Source of the DNA: Paracorniculantispora psalliotae
Taxonomy: Eukaryota > Ascomycota > Sordariomycetes > Hypocreales > Cordycipitaceae
NCBI GenBank assembly: GCA_002796755.1
Contig: PHFE01000055.1
Coordinates: forward strand, 656,303-720,302
DNA length: 64,000 bases
Reading direction: 5' to 3'
Part shown: piece after piece, positions 33,401 to 45,858 of the stretch
Layout of the letters: each line of letters opens with the position of its first letter
How positions within the stretch are numbered: position 1 is the stretch's first letter
Notes under the pieces: generated by a model
Database searches by the model: none
The model's input: only the letters and a program-made list of their open reading frames with translations
What the model was told of the DNA's origin: nothing
Program-made: the position numbers and the translations under genes

Positions 33401-33682
33401 TCTGGGTATCCCGTAATCAAACGAATAATAAAGTAATAAAAAGCAAAAGCCGTCGTCCGTTTCCGCTGAAGCAAACCCATATATATATAAAAAGAGGTCT
33501 TGAATGAACGTCAAGAAAACAATAAGAAAAAAGGGAAAAAAGCCGGCAGCCGGCAATGATGCGCAGAAGCGGCGCATGAAACGCAAGAAGAAGAAAAGAC
33601 ACCGTAAAAAATCAAGACACGCAATACCAGCGTGTCAAGCCACCACCCTTGTACTTACATATCACTCATCTTCCCCGTCCAT
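30450..33682. other. Long intergenic region (3.2 kb)
   Basis: Between the start of the fucosyltransferase-like gene and the 3' end of the kinesin gene, both on the minus strand. No reading frame shows domain character. The plus strand is C/T-rich at about 31.9-32.65 kb and the minus strand is C/T-rich just upstream of 30449, as expected for a leader. A short TATATA run lies near 33481. Confidence 0.5.
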
Positions 33683-36600
33683 TTACAGAGCTTCACCAAC
33701 AGCACCGGTAGGTACAGCGGGTACGGCAGGAACAGCCTCGGGAGACGGCGTCTGGCGGAGAGGCTCCAGCTCCCCCGCGTCCTCGCCCATGATTTCCAGC
33801 TTCGTGCCGGGTGGCAGACGCACGCTGCCTCGCACGCCTCTAACGATCTGGCCGCTCTCCACCCGGTCCTGGATCATCTCCTCCAGCATCTTGTTCATCT
33901 CGTCCACGCTCTTGGTGCGTCGGTGAGGGCCCTTGGTCGGTGTCTGCTCCGTCACGGTTCTCTCAATCTCGGGGTTGGAGAAGCGCACTTCGCCGGATGC
34001 GTCGGCGGTGTCGCGCGACCGCGCCGCGCTGCGCAGGGCTGCCAGCATGCGGTCCTTGTCGTCGAGTCGGGCCCGGAGATCCGCGATTTCGACGTCCTTT
34101 TCCTTGAGCACCGCTGACACGCTGTGATCCTCGCCAACCATGATGGCCTTACTAGGAGCCGACAGGCCGACCGAGGTCCTGGATGAACTGGCGCGGCGGG
34201 CTTGCAGCAGTCGCTTCTCCAGCGTCGCAATGTACCGGTTCTTGTCCGCCAAATCCGCCTGGAGCGCTTGGTTCTGGGCCGTAAGCGATGCATTGCCGTC
34301 TCCGAATTCGCCCATGCCATCTTCTTCCGTCTCAGCTACACCGTCACCGTCGCCGCTCAGTCTCTGGCCTCCGCTTGAGCGTCTGCCAATCGTGGACGAT
34401 GACGTGACCGAAGTAGTTCTGTCGAGGAAGGATTCGCGTCCGCCAAGAGACTCACGTCCAGCGAACGAGTCGCGTCCGGCAAACGAATCGCGACCAGCAA
34501 AAGAGTCACGGCCTGCGAAGGAATCGCGTCCAGCAAAAGAATCGCGTCCGCCGCTCGGTGTCGTCATGGATGATCGAATAGATCCCGTCAGGGAAAGCTG
34601 TGAGAATCTGGCATACTGACTGAGGGAGCTGAGAGAGCCGCTCGAGTTGACTCCAATCGATTTGGAGCTCAAAATAAGTCGGTTCAGATGGTCGATACGT
34701 TCCTTGAGCGCGGTGCGCGCAAGCTGCATCTCCAACATTTGCTCTTCGCGTCTCTCAGCAGCCTCAAGCTCCAGCGCCTTCTCCTTCTCTTCATCCTCAT
34801 CCTTCTCCGAGTCAACTTCTTCCTTGTCCTTCTTCTTGGACTGTGATTCCAGCTGCTGTCGAAGCTCCACAATCTCCATGCGGTAACGCTCCAGTAGCAC
34901 TCTAGCACCACCCTCGCCACCACTACCGAGAGCCTCTTCCGCCTTCTTGGCGTGGCTGACGATGCTGTTCTTTGCGCGACTGGCAAACTTGAGCGTATTC
35001 AGGGTCTCGGTCGTATGACTGTTGGCAGCAGCGGCGCTATTTGCTGATCCGATCTGAATAGTACACAAGATACTGACCAGCGAGTTTCCTGCAAGTGCGC
35101 CTTGCAGTAATCTCGTCAGCTTGGAATCGCGGTACGGCAGATGTTTGCCTTCCTTGTCGCCACCCTTGCCCTCTTTGTCTTTCCACTCAGAGAGCTTGGC
35201 AATAACGGTTCCCAAAGTAAGAAGACTCTTATTGATGTGTGCGCCCTCTTGTCGGCGCTCCTTGGACTCGGCAGCCTTTTCGGAACCAGCCAGATCGATC
35301 AGGCTCAGTGTCGAGACGCGCACGCCACCCGGGGCAATGCCGGAGCGCTTACTACCGTCGACCGCAGCACCCGGCAGACGCTCACGGCTTTCCACGACAA
35401 TCTGCACCACGGCGTGACTTCGAGAACTGCGGGCGTTGAATTGTGTGCTAGCGGTTCGACGAGCTTGATCACCTCGGGCAATAACTCGCAGCAGCTGCGT
35501 GGGACTCTGCACAATCTCCTCCTTCAACGGCGTGGCATAGACGCCACGCTTGCTGTCTTCTCGCAACTTAATTTCTTCCTGTTGAGCGCCCCCGACACCG
35601 CCACCAGTGGGCATGCTCAGCAAGTCGTGGATTCTCTCATTGTAAATTTCCAGGTAGCTGACTCGCAGGAGAAACTCGCGCGAGGGCGTTTCGCGGATAT
35701 ATGAGAAAATGTCGGTAATGGCCAAGGGGATAACACCAGGGTTCGTGGCAGTGCCCTGCATGGAAAATGTTTTGCCAGTTCCGGTCATGCCGTAGGCAAA
35801 TACGGTTCCATGATAGCCCTCCATGACGCGCCGTACCAGACGCTTGGCGATGTGGTCGTACACTCGGTGGTTGTTATCGTGGGTGGTGAATACATTGTCT
35901 AAAACGGTTAGCTAATTTGCCATCGGACGGATCAGTGCGACCAAACATACCATAGGTGTGGTCTCCTCCTTCTTTGCCTTTATATGAAATCAAAGATTTG
36001 CGTCCGTCTACCATCCATTCGCCCTCTGGATTTTGCTCTTTTCCAGAGTTGTCAGGACGAACACGGACGCTGACAACAACGTTGCCCTTGCCCTCAGATT
36101 TGGATGATCGCTTTTCAGAGCTTGCTGAGCTAGAGGCAGCGGCACCAGCGTCTTGTTTCGGAGGCTGTGTGTCCATCGGGTCGTCGTATGTTGTGGCAGA
36201 CGTTGAGTATGAGTCCTGAGCAGAGGAACTGCGGCTCTGTGTTGGCGATCCTACACTAATGAGGCCGTCGGACATGCGAATAGATTTTCCCTCTCCGCTG
36301 CCGTTGAGAAGACTGGGTGTGCTGGGCGCGTACGAGCTCTGAGATGCCAACTCTTTGGGAAGCTTCGACTTGCGCGAGGCGCGAGGTGTCTTGTCGTTGG
36401 CGAGGGGGCTCGGAGGCAGGCTGCTCGATCGCTGATCCCCGCGAGGAGGGTGGGGGAAAGAGTTGATGCTAACACTCTTCCTCAAAGTCTTGCCAGCGCC
36501 GTTGACTGGCGTGGGTAGTCCCTTTGGTTGGGGCAGCGCAGTTGTGGGAACTGGTGTTGGCGGGTTCAGGTTCATGGACGGAGCGCGAAGGCTGCTGCGA

Positions 36601-36788
36601 GGTGTTGTCGGGTTGCCGGCAATGCTGGAGGCTCGAGGGATGGCAGGAGCAGGACTTTGCGAAGGCGATGACGGGGCCACGAGCATGTTTCCTGTGCTTT
36701 TGCGCGACTTGGAGACTGGCAGAGCTGGCAAGGCCATGTTTGGCGGCCCGTTTGACGCCCGCGAGGGGCGGGGTAGGGTGGTGGCCAT
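33683..36788 (-). CDS. Kip2/KipA-type kinesin
   Basis: Two exons, 36788-35951 and 35898-33683 (3054 nt, 1017 residues). The intron has GTATGT, GCTAAC and TTTTAG and joins within the motor domain (YDNVFTTHD). About 230 disordered, serine/proline-rich residues precede the motor. The motor starts with NVVVSVRVRPDNSG and contains the P-loop GMTGTGKT at about 316-323, switch I NARSSRSHAVV and switch II LIDLAGSEKA. The neck side has HLPYRDSKLTRLLQGALAGN. Coiled coil follows, with five GRDSFA units plus variants (34438-34560) in a serine-rich linker. A long N-terminal extension before an N-type motor is typical of Kip2/KipA, plus-end-directed motors that move along cytoplasmic microtubules and support polar growth. 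Confidence 0.92.
34438..34560 (-). repeat. Tandem hexapeptide-coding repeat in kinesin tail
   Basis: An 18-nt coding repeat gives five consecutive GRDSFA units, followed by GRESLG and GRESFL. Synonymous differences between units show it is not a very recent expansion. Serine in each unit makes it a possible phosphorylation array. Confidence 0.85.
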
Positions 36789-39700
36789 ACTGGTGGTGGA
36801 TATTTATATTGTGTATATGATGCGAGCGTCGATTCGGCGGGCAAACTATGGTACTGTCTGGCTTTATGCTGATGCAAGCCAAAACAGACAAACGTTGTCG
36901 CTCAGAGGCCTAGCGAGTCCATGAATAGCTGTGTGTATCGAGAGGCGTCGCAACAGACTCGCAAGTCAGTGTATGCGGTTTCGTCGCAAAGGGGGAAAGC
37001 CACTGCCGCTGAAAAGAAAAACGAATGAGCTGGCGGATTATTCGGTCAACAATGATCGGCTAGCCCCTAGGCGGGACTCTGGGGGTATGTCTTATTAGGC
37101 GGTGAAGTGGTCGCCTGATGATGGATCTAGTCAACAACTGGGCGGGTAGTCAGTATCGCTTGTCAAGACAGACGTTGACGAATCAAGGCATAAATGATCT
37201 CGGCGACCAGAATGGCGGGGGAGGCAGAATAAAAGTGAAGAGTGTAAAGCAGAGCTGTTGGCCTCGCCGGCGAGGACAAGGAGTGGCAAGAGAGGCGAGT
37301 CAGGGCCGAGTCAACAGCAAGTGGTGTTTGCTTCTGAGGGCGCAGCCAAGGATGCAGAGAAGCACGGCAGCGTCTGCACAACACGGGCGAGCAGAAGCAA
37401 AACTAGACGAAAGCTGGACGGGGCGGCGATGACATGCGTCTCGGGCACTAGTAAAAGCACAGCTGGCAGACGTGAGAAGAAGTGAATGCATACAGAAAGA
37501 GTGGGTGGTTGTTGAGGTTTTCTTTTTCTCGTCGTCCAACAGAGCTGAGTGGTCGGGCCGTGCCACCAAAGAGGTGAGCCAAGTGGGCGAGGAGTCGAGG
37601 ACTAAAGGAGGGAAGCGAGCTCCCACAGAATGTCTCGCGCGGCGCACCCTTTTGCAACAAGGAGAGACAGTTGGCCAAAAGAAACGAGAGGCGACCAGAG
37701 AGAGAATGAAGCCAAGGCAGATTTTCGCGATGCAGATGTAGTGTGGTTCTGGGGAAGAGGAAGAGGGAAAAGGGACCATGGACTGGACGGGGGGGGATTG
37801 GGTGCAAGGAGAAGCCCTGCAGCGGGTGGTAGGCCGGGCGAGGGCCTGCGGTGGCGGGTTCTAGCGGGGTGCTAGCGATTTTAGGGGATGTTGGTGTTGT
37901 GCTGGGGGTCAGCTGGGGTCTGCTGGGGGGTATGCTAGCGGCCTTGGCCCTGTAGGTACCTACCTAATGGATGCCCGAGAAGCGCTGAGAGTGTCTGTGA
38001 TGGGCTGGGCAAGGTCACAACTGCAGCGGGCTACGTTAGTGGGCGCCGTGGGCAAATGGGGCGTCGAATCGGGGGCATTGCAGGCCAGCAGCGGCAGAGT
38101 CCGAAGCCGTACGAGTTGCTCTCGAGTAAACTCTGTTGCGTTTAACAGCTACAGACTACTCATTGCAGTAAGAGTAAAAAGGGGCAAGAATAGTGAATGC
38201 CGTGAGAGTTTCCGATGAGACGACAATATTTCCGGAAAAGGGAGTAATGCCTAGAACAGATGACACTGATGAGTTAGACGGCGGATCTAGCTTGTCTGCC
38301 GAGAGACGATGATACAACAGCCTCGCCGCCTTGCCTGATGCTTTAAACGGTCACTCTAGATTGATATGGGACAGAAAAGTGAAGGAGCAATCTTACGCAA
38401 TTTGCGTCACAGTGGTCACAGTGATGGTCAACAAATCAGTAAAATGGCCTCACATCCAACTGCGCGCGTTGCTGTCCGAGAACTGGCGATGGGGTCACCG
38501 GGACCAAAACCTCTAATTACCGTAATTACCATGGACAGGGGTGTGGCTGTCGCTCAGCATGGGAAATGGACATGGGCACCAATTGAGACTTGACTGTGGT
38601 GCTTTTTGGCTAGATCAGGGGTATGCCAACCTAGTTACCTAGTCTACGGATACACTATTGGGAACCTAACAGCCAGACTTTTGGGGACGAACATGGTTCA
38701 TCCATCCTACTGGCCAAGTCGGGTTGCTGCACTTGATTAAATAAACAAGACAGTGGTGGCAATCTGGTGGCGCAATCACACTGCAGGATTAATTACACGG
38801 CTTATTACTTGTGCCCAACACAGCAGCCCATCCTACCCAGCACTTGAACGCCCGGTTTGGCCCGCGCAATTCCCTACGAGACAGAAACTGCATGTTTCTT
38901 CCTTCTCACTGTTATTATTCAAGGACGCCCCTAAATAATCCCCATTGTTTGGGAGTCCTGGTCGTGGGCGCCCGCCGCATCCTTGAGCCGTCGTGGCTGC
39001 AAGGTCGGGCTCGCCTCAACACACCACACAAAAAAGCCCAAGTCTCCGCTCAAACAAGACCCGGACTTGAGTTTGACGGCATGGCATAGGTAACCAGCAC
39101 CAAAAAAGAAATACCCCTGGACAAAGTCGACGGCCCTGCGGACGCAAGCCACAGGCGCACCGCAGCCACTCATCGCCCGCTACGGGGACCACTGCAGGCA
39201 CAGAGCCACTAACAGAGCCTGCTCCGCACATGTCGTGTTAGCGTGCCCCGCCCTGTTACCACTCTCGCACTAACACTTCAACTTCCCGACCACCACACAA
39301 CTACCAGTGGCGCACCAATCCACCATCTCCTCCATCACACAAACCCATTCATCACATATCGTCTCCCTTCATCTCTCATTTCTCCGCCTCCGCCAAGACA
39401 CAACATTCCATCACCCCCGTGCCCCATCGCGGCCCAGATGCTCTCATCTTACAGGAATGGCCAAACCCACGAGGCTCCTACTGATGCTGTCTGACTCGGA
39501 GAGAAAGAAAAAAAAAAACGTCCGGGTTTTGGTTCCAACTTGCTGTCCTTCGGAGTTTTTGGTCTACTCATGCTATTGTTTCTCTGATACATGCTATTAT
39601 ATGGAGTACGCTGCGCTGTCTCTATCCGTACAAGACACTCGACATCATACTTTGGAACCTCTCCATCATCACTGCTACAGTGTTGCATTACTATGATCCA

Positions 39701-42028
39701 GGATTCATAATAACACGCTCGCCTGCGCGTCCCTACATGAACCGGTTTGAGACACGCTCCCGTTCGCTGACGCAGCGATAGATTAATTCCTGCCAGCAGC
39801 CAGCAGCCAGCAGCCAGCAGCCCGTCCCCGCCGCGATTTTAGCTCCGTCACCACCTTCGCCAATCACCTTGCTCATGCAGGCACCCTTGGACGCACCCAG
39901 ATCACCGCATCCACCACAGGTCCGAACTCCACACACCTGAGCCCGGCTGCACGGTACAACTTTCTTCAATCAGTCCAGTTAGCCTCTCCGACTAGCTCGA
40001 CCTGCAAATGTCAACTCCTGAGCTCATCCAATTTGGCAAGGAATCCGGCTGCCAGCTGCTCCCTGCTGAGTTTTGTTCTGGCGCACCTGTCACGTCGCGG
40101 CTGCGTTTTCGCATGCCAACTCTGTTCCTCTCTCGGTACGCGCTGTCTCCTTGCCCGTCTGGTCATGCTGCACGTCGTATCCCGTTCGCCTGATGGTTCC
40201 GACAGACATGACCTTCGCTTGTCCTGTTTGCTCAGCATTCATAATTCCTCCGTTCAGGTCCAGCGTCCAGGACCCATGTGGCTGGTCCGCCACCCCCGGC
40301 TTCCACCGTCGTCGAAATTTCCTCTCACCGTACGCTGTTAGCTGCTCATCACCGGAGCCTTGAAGCCTCCCCACAGAGGAGCTATGTTGGTTACCGATCT
40401 TGGTCCTGTCTCCGTATTACATCTGCTCTGATTCATGCCAGCTGGTGACGCTATTCTAAACGTTGTCTCGTCTCCATCGCAGCGTCTATACCTCCGAACC
40501 AATTATAGCATTAAAATGGCAGAGATATTCGTTAGATATGCAGCTTGAAGTTTAAATCTCCTTGCGCCCGCAGCTGCATCTCAGGGGCAGAAGATGTGGA
40601 CCACCGACCGAGCCCTGCGCGCACCACCAGCCCGCATGTGCACCGAATCGACAGCACTGCTCTGTGCTCAACTACCCCAGTGTCTTGTCCTGTCGGCACC
40701 CTGGTCATTGGCATGAGCACAGTCCATCGCTTCGCGAAGCCCGCCTCGTTATCAGTGGCAAAGGTTACAGTGCTAACGCGGCGTGGCTGACGCTTATACC
40801 AGAAGCCGCAAGACGAGAATCTGCAGATTGGAAATACCGAAAAAAGAAAACTGTGCTAATGCAGGCACACAATGTCGGCAGCTGCCAATGCTGTGGCTTG
40901 ACCCACGCCCTGGGCCTAGGATCAGCATCCTTTTTCCTGAATGAGCTCCTGTGGTCGACTGCCGACAAAAAACGTCTCCGCTCTGCCGCAGAAAACACTG
41001 GCAAAATGCACATGCAATTGATTGCAGCAAACAGGTATCGTCCTAGTCTGGTCTTGAGCTAAAAACAGCATATCGACAGCATCCCTTGTCCAACTTTTCT
41101 GCTGGCCGTGCGTCGTCTTCCTTGCGTGGCCGACTTGGGCCTGGACTGGTCCCCCATTGACGATCGTCACGGAAGCACAATCAAGCTTCTGTTGCTGCAT
41201 TCCCATCTCATCCCCTTGCTGATCAAACGAAACTCTTCCTTATGCCGCGGTAGACACATCGCCCCCCCACGGCCGGCCCAACCTCGATGTTCTCAAAATT
41301 TCTGCTGCAGCACAGGCTTTCGTTTCACCTGTATTCCATCCGAAGCCAGGCAGGAAGACGAGCAAAGAGTTTCCCAAGCATAGTTCGGCTAACCCGCTGA
41401 ACCCACGTTACCTGAGGCACGGCAACGCAGCAGCCGTTCTGCCAACCGGCTGGCCGCCGGACGGATCCCTGCCCCTGCCATGTGATAGCTTCCCATCGAA
41501 CGCTGATGGCGCCCGTCTTGACAGAACTCTGAACGAAAGCCACAACCATTCGCGTCTGCCGTGTCAGGCTGCCAGCTGCCAGTAGTCTGCCAAAGCTTTC
41601 GACTCGTCTCAGGAACATATCCTGGATCAGGATCAGAGACTCATGACTGAAGTGCTAGGATAAACACCTTTCTGCGCACAGATATTTCCTGCTGAGTGTC
41701 CATCCTACCCGTTATGGCAACGCATAAGCTCTTGGGCATTGGCGTATTGTTGGCGTAAAGGCCTTTGATCTCTGGTGGCCGCTCAGTCGTATTTTCACAT
41801 CAACCACATCCCGGTCACATTCAAACACTATGTTGCATCAATACGACGGTGATGACGGCCGACGTCGACCAAGGTGGCATTTCTCTCATCCATTCATATC
41901 AGAGGAGCGCTATGCCTCTCCCTTTTACCAAGTGCTTCAGCTCCTATAGCGGGTATTATATCACACCGAAACTCCAACGTAACCAATACGTCGTGCACAT
42001 ATATTCCCCTTCATACACCGATCTTTCA
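36789..42028. other. Long intergenic region (5.2 kb)
   Basis: Lies upstream of the kinesin gene and downstream of the STK19-type gene. No protein gene could be supported. At about 37.2-37.8 kb the minus strand is C/T-rich, consistent with the leader or promoter of the kinesin. At about 39.2-41.4 kb the plus strand is pyrimidine-rich and might belong to a plus-strand non-coding transcript. A heptanucleotide repeat lies at 39794-39824. Confidence 0.5.
39794..39824. repeat. Heptanucleotide tandem repeat
   Basis: Four copies of a 7-bp unit (GCCAGCA) plus a partial fifth, in intergenic DNA. Confidence 0.85.
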
Positions 42029-43249
42029 TCATCCCCCCAAGGCTCGCACGCCGCGACCAACGGAGCCCGTCTGGAACACCTCCACGACGCCCAACCCGAC
42101 CGCCTCCCCCAGCACCCATGACCACTCGACGCCCTGGAACTCCTTCCACCGCGGCCCGTACAGGCCACCGCCTTCGAACCGCTCCCGCAGCCAGTCCTCG
42201 GGGCCCTCACCCCACTTCGTCCGTCCCAGCGCGTCGCGCAGCCAGTCCACGGCGGCGTCGGCCAGCTTGAGGTGACGCCCGTGCCCGGGAACCGCGATGC
42301 GGTAGTCGGCCGTCTCACCACTTCGCTCATCTCCTATCGTAGCCGTAGCATGATTGATCGTAGACGACGACGTACCACCACCAGATGCTGGCCGTTGCGC
42401 GTAGGCCGCACCGCCGCTGCCGCCCGCCATGTGAATCGCGTTGTGGCCCCCGACGGCCGACAGCGTGCCCGACGCAAACTGCGACACGCGCTGGATCGAC
42501 GTCAGCGTCGTCCGGTCCTCGGGTCGCACGTGCAGCGTCGTCCCCGGCGTCGCCCTCGTCGCGGCGCTCGTCAGGAACCCAGCTCTCACCAGCTCGTCCG
42601 TCTGCGCCTCCCGGAGCACCCGTCCCCCCATTGTCTGCGCCGTCGGATTTGCTTTCAAAAACACGACGTACGCATCCGCCGTCTCCGCCGACACCGTCCG
42701 GCTATTCCGCAGCATGTCCGCCAGCAGCGTCGTCTCAATCAGCGCCTCGCCGCCGCCGCCCCGACGCTCCACGCGCACGCGGCGCAGCGCGCCCGCGCCC
42801 AGCAGCTCCGCGGCCTCGCGCTCGACCCGCGTCGGCGACGTGCCCGACAGGACGGCGTGCAGGTGGCCCGCGGTGACGAGCGGCGGCATGGTGGCGCGGT
42901 GCCGCAGGAGCTCGGTGCGGCGGGACGAGTGGAAGCCCGTCTCGGGGACGGGCGTGAAGGTGTGCGCGCGGATGTAGCGCATCGCCTGGACGACGTCGCG
43001 CAGGGTGAGCTCCGAGGCGAGCAGCGATGCGAGGCCGGCATCGTCGAGCTTTTCCGGGAAGAGCTCGCCATCGTCGTCGGCGGCGGTCGGTTTCTTTTTA
43101 GGCGCAGGCTTCTTGCGGGGAGAGGAGGATGGTGTGCTGGCGGCGGACTGCGAAGCGGTGGTGCTGTTGTTTTGACGAGGGCCGGTAGGACGGGACGGCT
43201 TTCTGACACGGTTGCCGCCGCCTAATATTGACCGTAAGCTCTTCGGCAT
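42029..43249 (-). CDS. STK19: STK19-type winged-helix protein
   Basis: Single exon of 406 residues from the ATG at 43249. Matches the fungal members of the STK19 family, made of winged-helix domains. Recognisable segments are LTLRDVVQAMRYIRAHTF at about 82-100, then TTLLADMLRNSRTVSAETAD, GRVLREAQTDELVRAGFLT and the C-terminal DWLRDALGRTKWGEGPEDWL. Human STK19, first named a kinase, is now known as a DNA-binding factor in transcription-coupled repair; no kinase motifs are visible here. The N-terminus is basic and disordered (RKKPAPKKKP), fitting nuclear location. A glycine/serine-rich insertion lies near residues 285-310. Confidence 0.82.
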   Translation of the reverse strand: MPKSLRSILGGGNRVRKPSRPTGPRQNNSTTASQSAASTPSSSPRKKPAPKKKPTAADDDGELFPEKLDDAGLASLLASELTLRDVVQAMRYIRAHTFTPVPETGFHSSRRTELLRHRATMPPLVTAGHLHAVLSGTSPTRVEREAAELLGAGALRRVRVERRGGGGEALIETTLLADMLRNSRTVSAETADAYVVFLKANPTAQTMGGRVLREAQTDELVRAGFLTSAATRATPGTTLHVRPEDRTTLTSIQRVSQFASGTLSAVGGHNAIHMAGGSGGAAYAQRPASGGGTSSSTINHATATIGDERSGETADYRIAVPGHGRHLKLADAAVDWLRDALGRTKWGEGPEDWLRERFEGGGLYGPRWKEFQGVEWSWVLGEAVGLGVVEVFQTGSVGRGVRALGG

Positions 43250-43839
43250 GTCTGTATGTGTCTGGTGTAAATGATGTGTGATGTTGATGAGAATGCGCTG
43301 TACCTAGATGGAGTTGGTCAGTCATAGTATGTGGTCGCAAATTTGGCATCCATGTGCCATCTCACATGAAAACATCCAGCACTGCATGTGTCGATGCAGA
43401 AACTGGACAAGTTATGATTAAAGAGGTTTTGAAGGGTGTAAAAATAAGTACAGGGCTCAACCTGGCCCAGCTGAATGCGAGTTTGTTGATGCAGACATCG
43501 AAAGCAACACCACGCTTAATAATACCCTACATGCCTTTTCTGTCTGCATCCAGCTCCAGCCGCGCTAGCGCACCAACAGGCTCATCCACACGCATACACG
43601 GCATCCTTCCTGAGGGCAGTCTTGCTTTTTTCATCGCAGTGGATTGATTTTCGCAAATCGTGATGTTAAATATACGTAATATTAGCGTGGCCGGAAGATT
43701 GTGATGACGCAGCGTGACGGGGACAGTTGCTTATTATTCGCCGCAGCCTGATCTGCCCCCCCCTCACAAGGCATGTTGTACAGATGTGACTACTTGGACC
43801 TTTACAAAGACTGAAGCTTCAATTCTACCACATTTAACC
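43250..43839. promoter_or_regulatory. Divergent upstream region
   Basis: 590 bp between the minus-strand STK19-type gene and the plus-strand hydrolase gene. Holds both promoters; no distinct motif recognised. Confidence 0.4.
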
Positions 43840-45683
43840 ATGAAGCACACAATCGCATCATGGGCTTTGCTGGTGCGCGTCTGTCTCGCGGCCACCACCA
43901 CCACAGAGCCCGAGTTTGACTGGTCGACCATCACGCCGTCCGCCGACCTCGAATACCACCCCTGCTACGACGAGTTCCAGTGCGCGCGTCTTCTCCTGCC
44001 GCTCGACTGGTCCAACGCCAGCGACCCGTCCACCGTCGCCCTCGCCATCACCAAGCTCCCCGCCTCCGTTCCCCCATCTTCCCCTCTCTTCGGCGGCACC
44101 GTCTTCACGCAGCCCGGCGGGCCTGGCGCGTCAGGCACGGCCTACCTCCGCGGCAACGGGCGCAAGCTCGGCTCTGCCATCGACATCCCCGGCACGCGGA
44201 ACTACGAGCTGCTCGCGTTTGACCCGCGCGGGCTCGGCGAAAGCGTGCCCCGGCTCGACTGCTTCCCGGGCCTGCTGGGCTATCTGCGCGCGCAAGAGCG
44301 CGAGCTGGCGGCGCCGATGGATGAGAGCCGCGAGTCGATTGCGCGGCTCGTGGCGGCGGGGAAAGCGGATGGGCAGCGGTGCGGGGAGGTGCATGGCGAG
44401 TTTTTAAAGTATACGGGTACGGCCAACGTGGCGCGGGACATGGTGGCGATGCTGGATAAGATTGAGGAGGAGCGGGAGAGACGACGCGAGGCGGAGGAGA
44501 AGGCGAAGGAGGAAGAGGAAGAGTGGCAGCAGTTAGAGCTGAGGTCGGCCTCGAAGATGAAGACGAAAAGGGAGAAGAAGGTGGCGCGGCTCCAGTACAT
44601 CGGCATCTCGTATGGTACCTTTATTGGTACCACCTTTGCCTCCTTGTTTCCCGGTCGTGTCGGGCGTCTCATCCTCGACGGCGTCGTCAACCCCCACGGC
44701 TATCAAGATGTACGTATTCCTTCTTCTCATCTCACCTTCGAGAGAGACCAATTCTTATACAAAACGCTAACTTCTACCTCCAGGGCACCGCCACCGGCCT
44801 CGATGACATGGACGCCATGCTCGACCTCTTCTTCCAGGGCTGCTTCGACGCCTCCTGCCCGCTCCGCCAGCCCGGCGACACCTCCGCCGACGACATCTTC
44901 AACCGCTTCTGGCCGTGGGCCTCCGAACTTACCGCGGACATGCCGCTCATCATCTCCACCCCCGACGGCCACCGCAAGTACGTCACGGGCGACACTATCA
45001 GGCAGCTGTTCATCGCCAGCCTCTACCACCCGGTCGCCGAGTTTGCGCCGCTCGCCGACGCGCTCGCCGCCGCCATGCACGACGGCAATACAACGGCGCT
45101 GTTTGCGCGGGTCCTCGAGACGGCGTACGTGCCCATCGCCGACGCGGTGCGCGCCAATTTTTCGTCGTCGGCGACGATTTGGTATGATCGCTACATAGGC
45201 GTAACGTGTACCGACGGCGTGGACGTGACCGGCCGCTCGACGGATGAGTGGCAGAGCCTCGAGGAGCGGAACTGGGCCGTGTCGCGCCTCGGCGGGCCGT
45301 GGATGACGACGCTGCAGACGCTCTGCGCGGGGTGGCCGGCACGCCCGGCCGGCATGACCTTCACCGGGCCGTACACGATGCCGGCGCCGTCGAGAAATCC
45401 CAGGAACCCGGAGGAGGGCAAGCCCGCGGCGCCGATCCTCTTCATGTCGAACCGCTGGGATCCGGTGACGCCGCTGCGCGACGCGAGGATCACGCGCGAC
45501 AGCTTTCCCGGGTCGGGGCTCGTGATCCAGGATACGATGGGCCACTGCGTGACGCTTTCTCAGCCGGGGCCGTGCGCGAAGCGCTTCATGGCAGAGTATT
45601 TCCTGACGGGCAGCGTGCCGGAGCCAGGTGTGTGGGGGAGAGAAGTGACCTGTGACGCGCCGAGTCGTTTCTGGGAGGCGTAA
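43840..45683 (+). CDS. Secreted alpha/beta hydrolase, S33/TAP-like peptidase
   Basis: Two exons, 43840-44709 and 44784-45683 (1770 nt, 589 residues), joined in phase 0 by a 74-nt intron. A signal peptide covers about residues 1-18. The fold shows the oxyanion stretch QPGGPGASG at 91-99, FDPRGLGES at about 127-135, and the nucleophile elbow GISYGT with Ser257. The acid side is FMSNRWDPVTPL and the histidine is in MGHCVTLSQPGPC. The C-terminal third matches the TAP-like domain of secreted tripeptidyl aminopeptidase-type enzymes. Length is typical except for a highly charged helix at about 208-248 just before the nucleophile strand. ATG at 43840 was chosen because it opens the signal peptide. 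Likely an extracellular exopeptidase; substrate not proved. Confidence 0.88.
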
Positions 45684-45858
45684 AAACATGTTTGCGTAGG
45701 TATCATGGACAAGAATGCATGATGTAAATCAAAAGTTCAATTTGGCTAGAAATGCAAATGCTATGATTCTTTGCCATGCGGCAAATATGCTGTTGCTGAG
45801 AAAATCAAAATAGCCTCCTTCCTATATCCAAAGATCAAAATCCTACTACTTTCTTCCT
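45684..45858. terminator. Short convergent 3' gap
   Basis: 175 bp, AT-rich, between the 3' ends of the hydrolase and transporter genes; presumably holds both polyadenylation regions. Confidence 0.35.

Noticed and set aside
44727..45689. 320-codon minus-strand frame
   Set aside because: Antisense shadow of the S33-type hydrolase, whose catalytic motifs fix the real strand.
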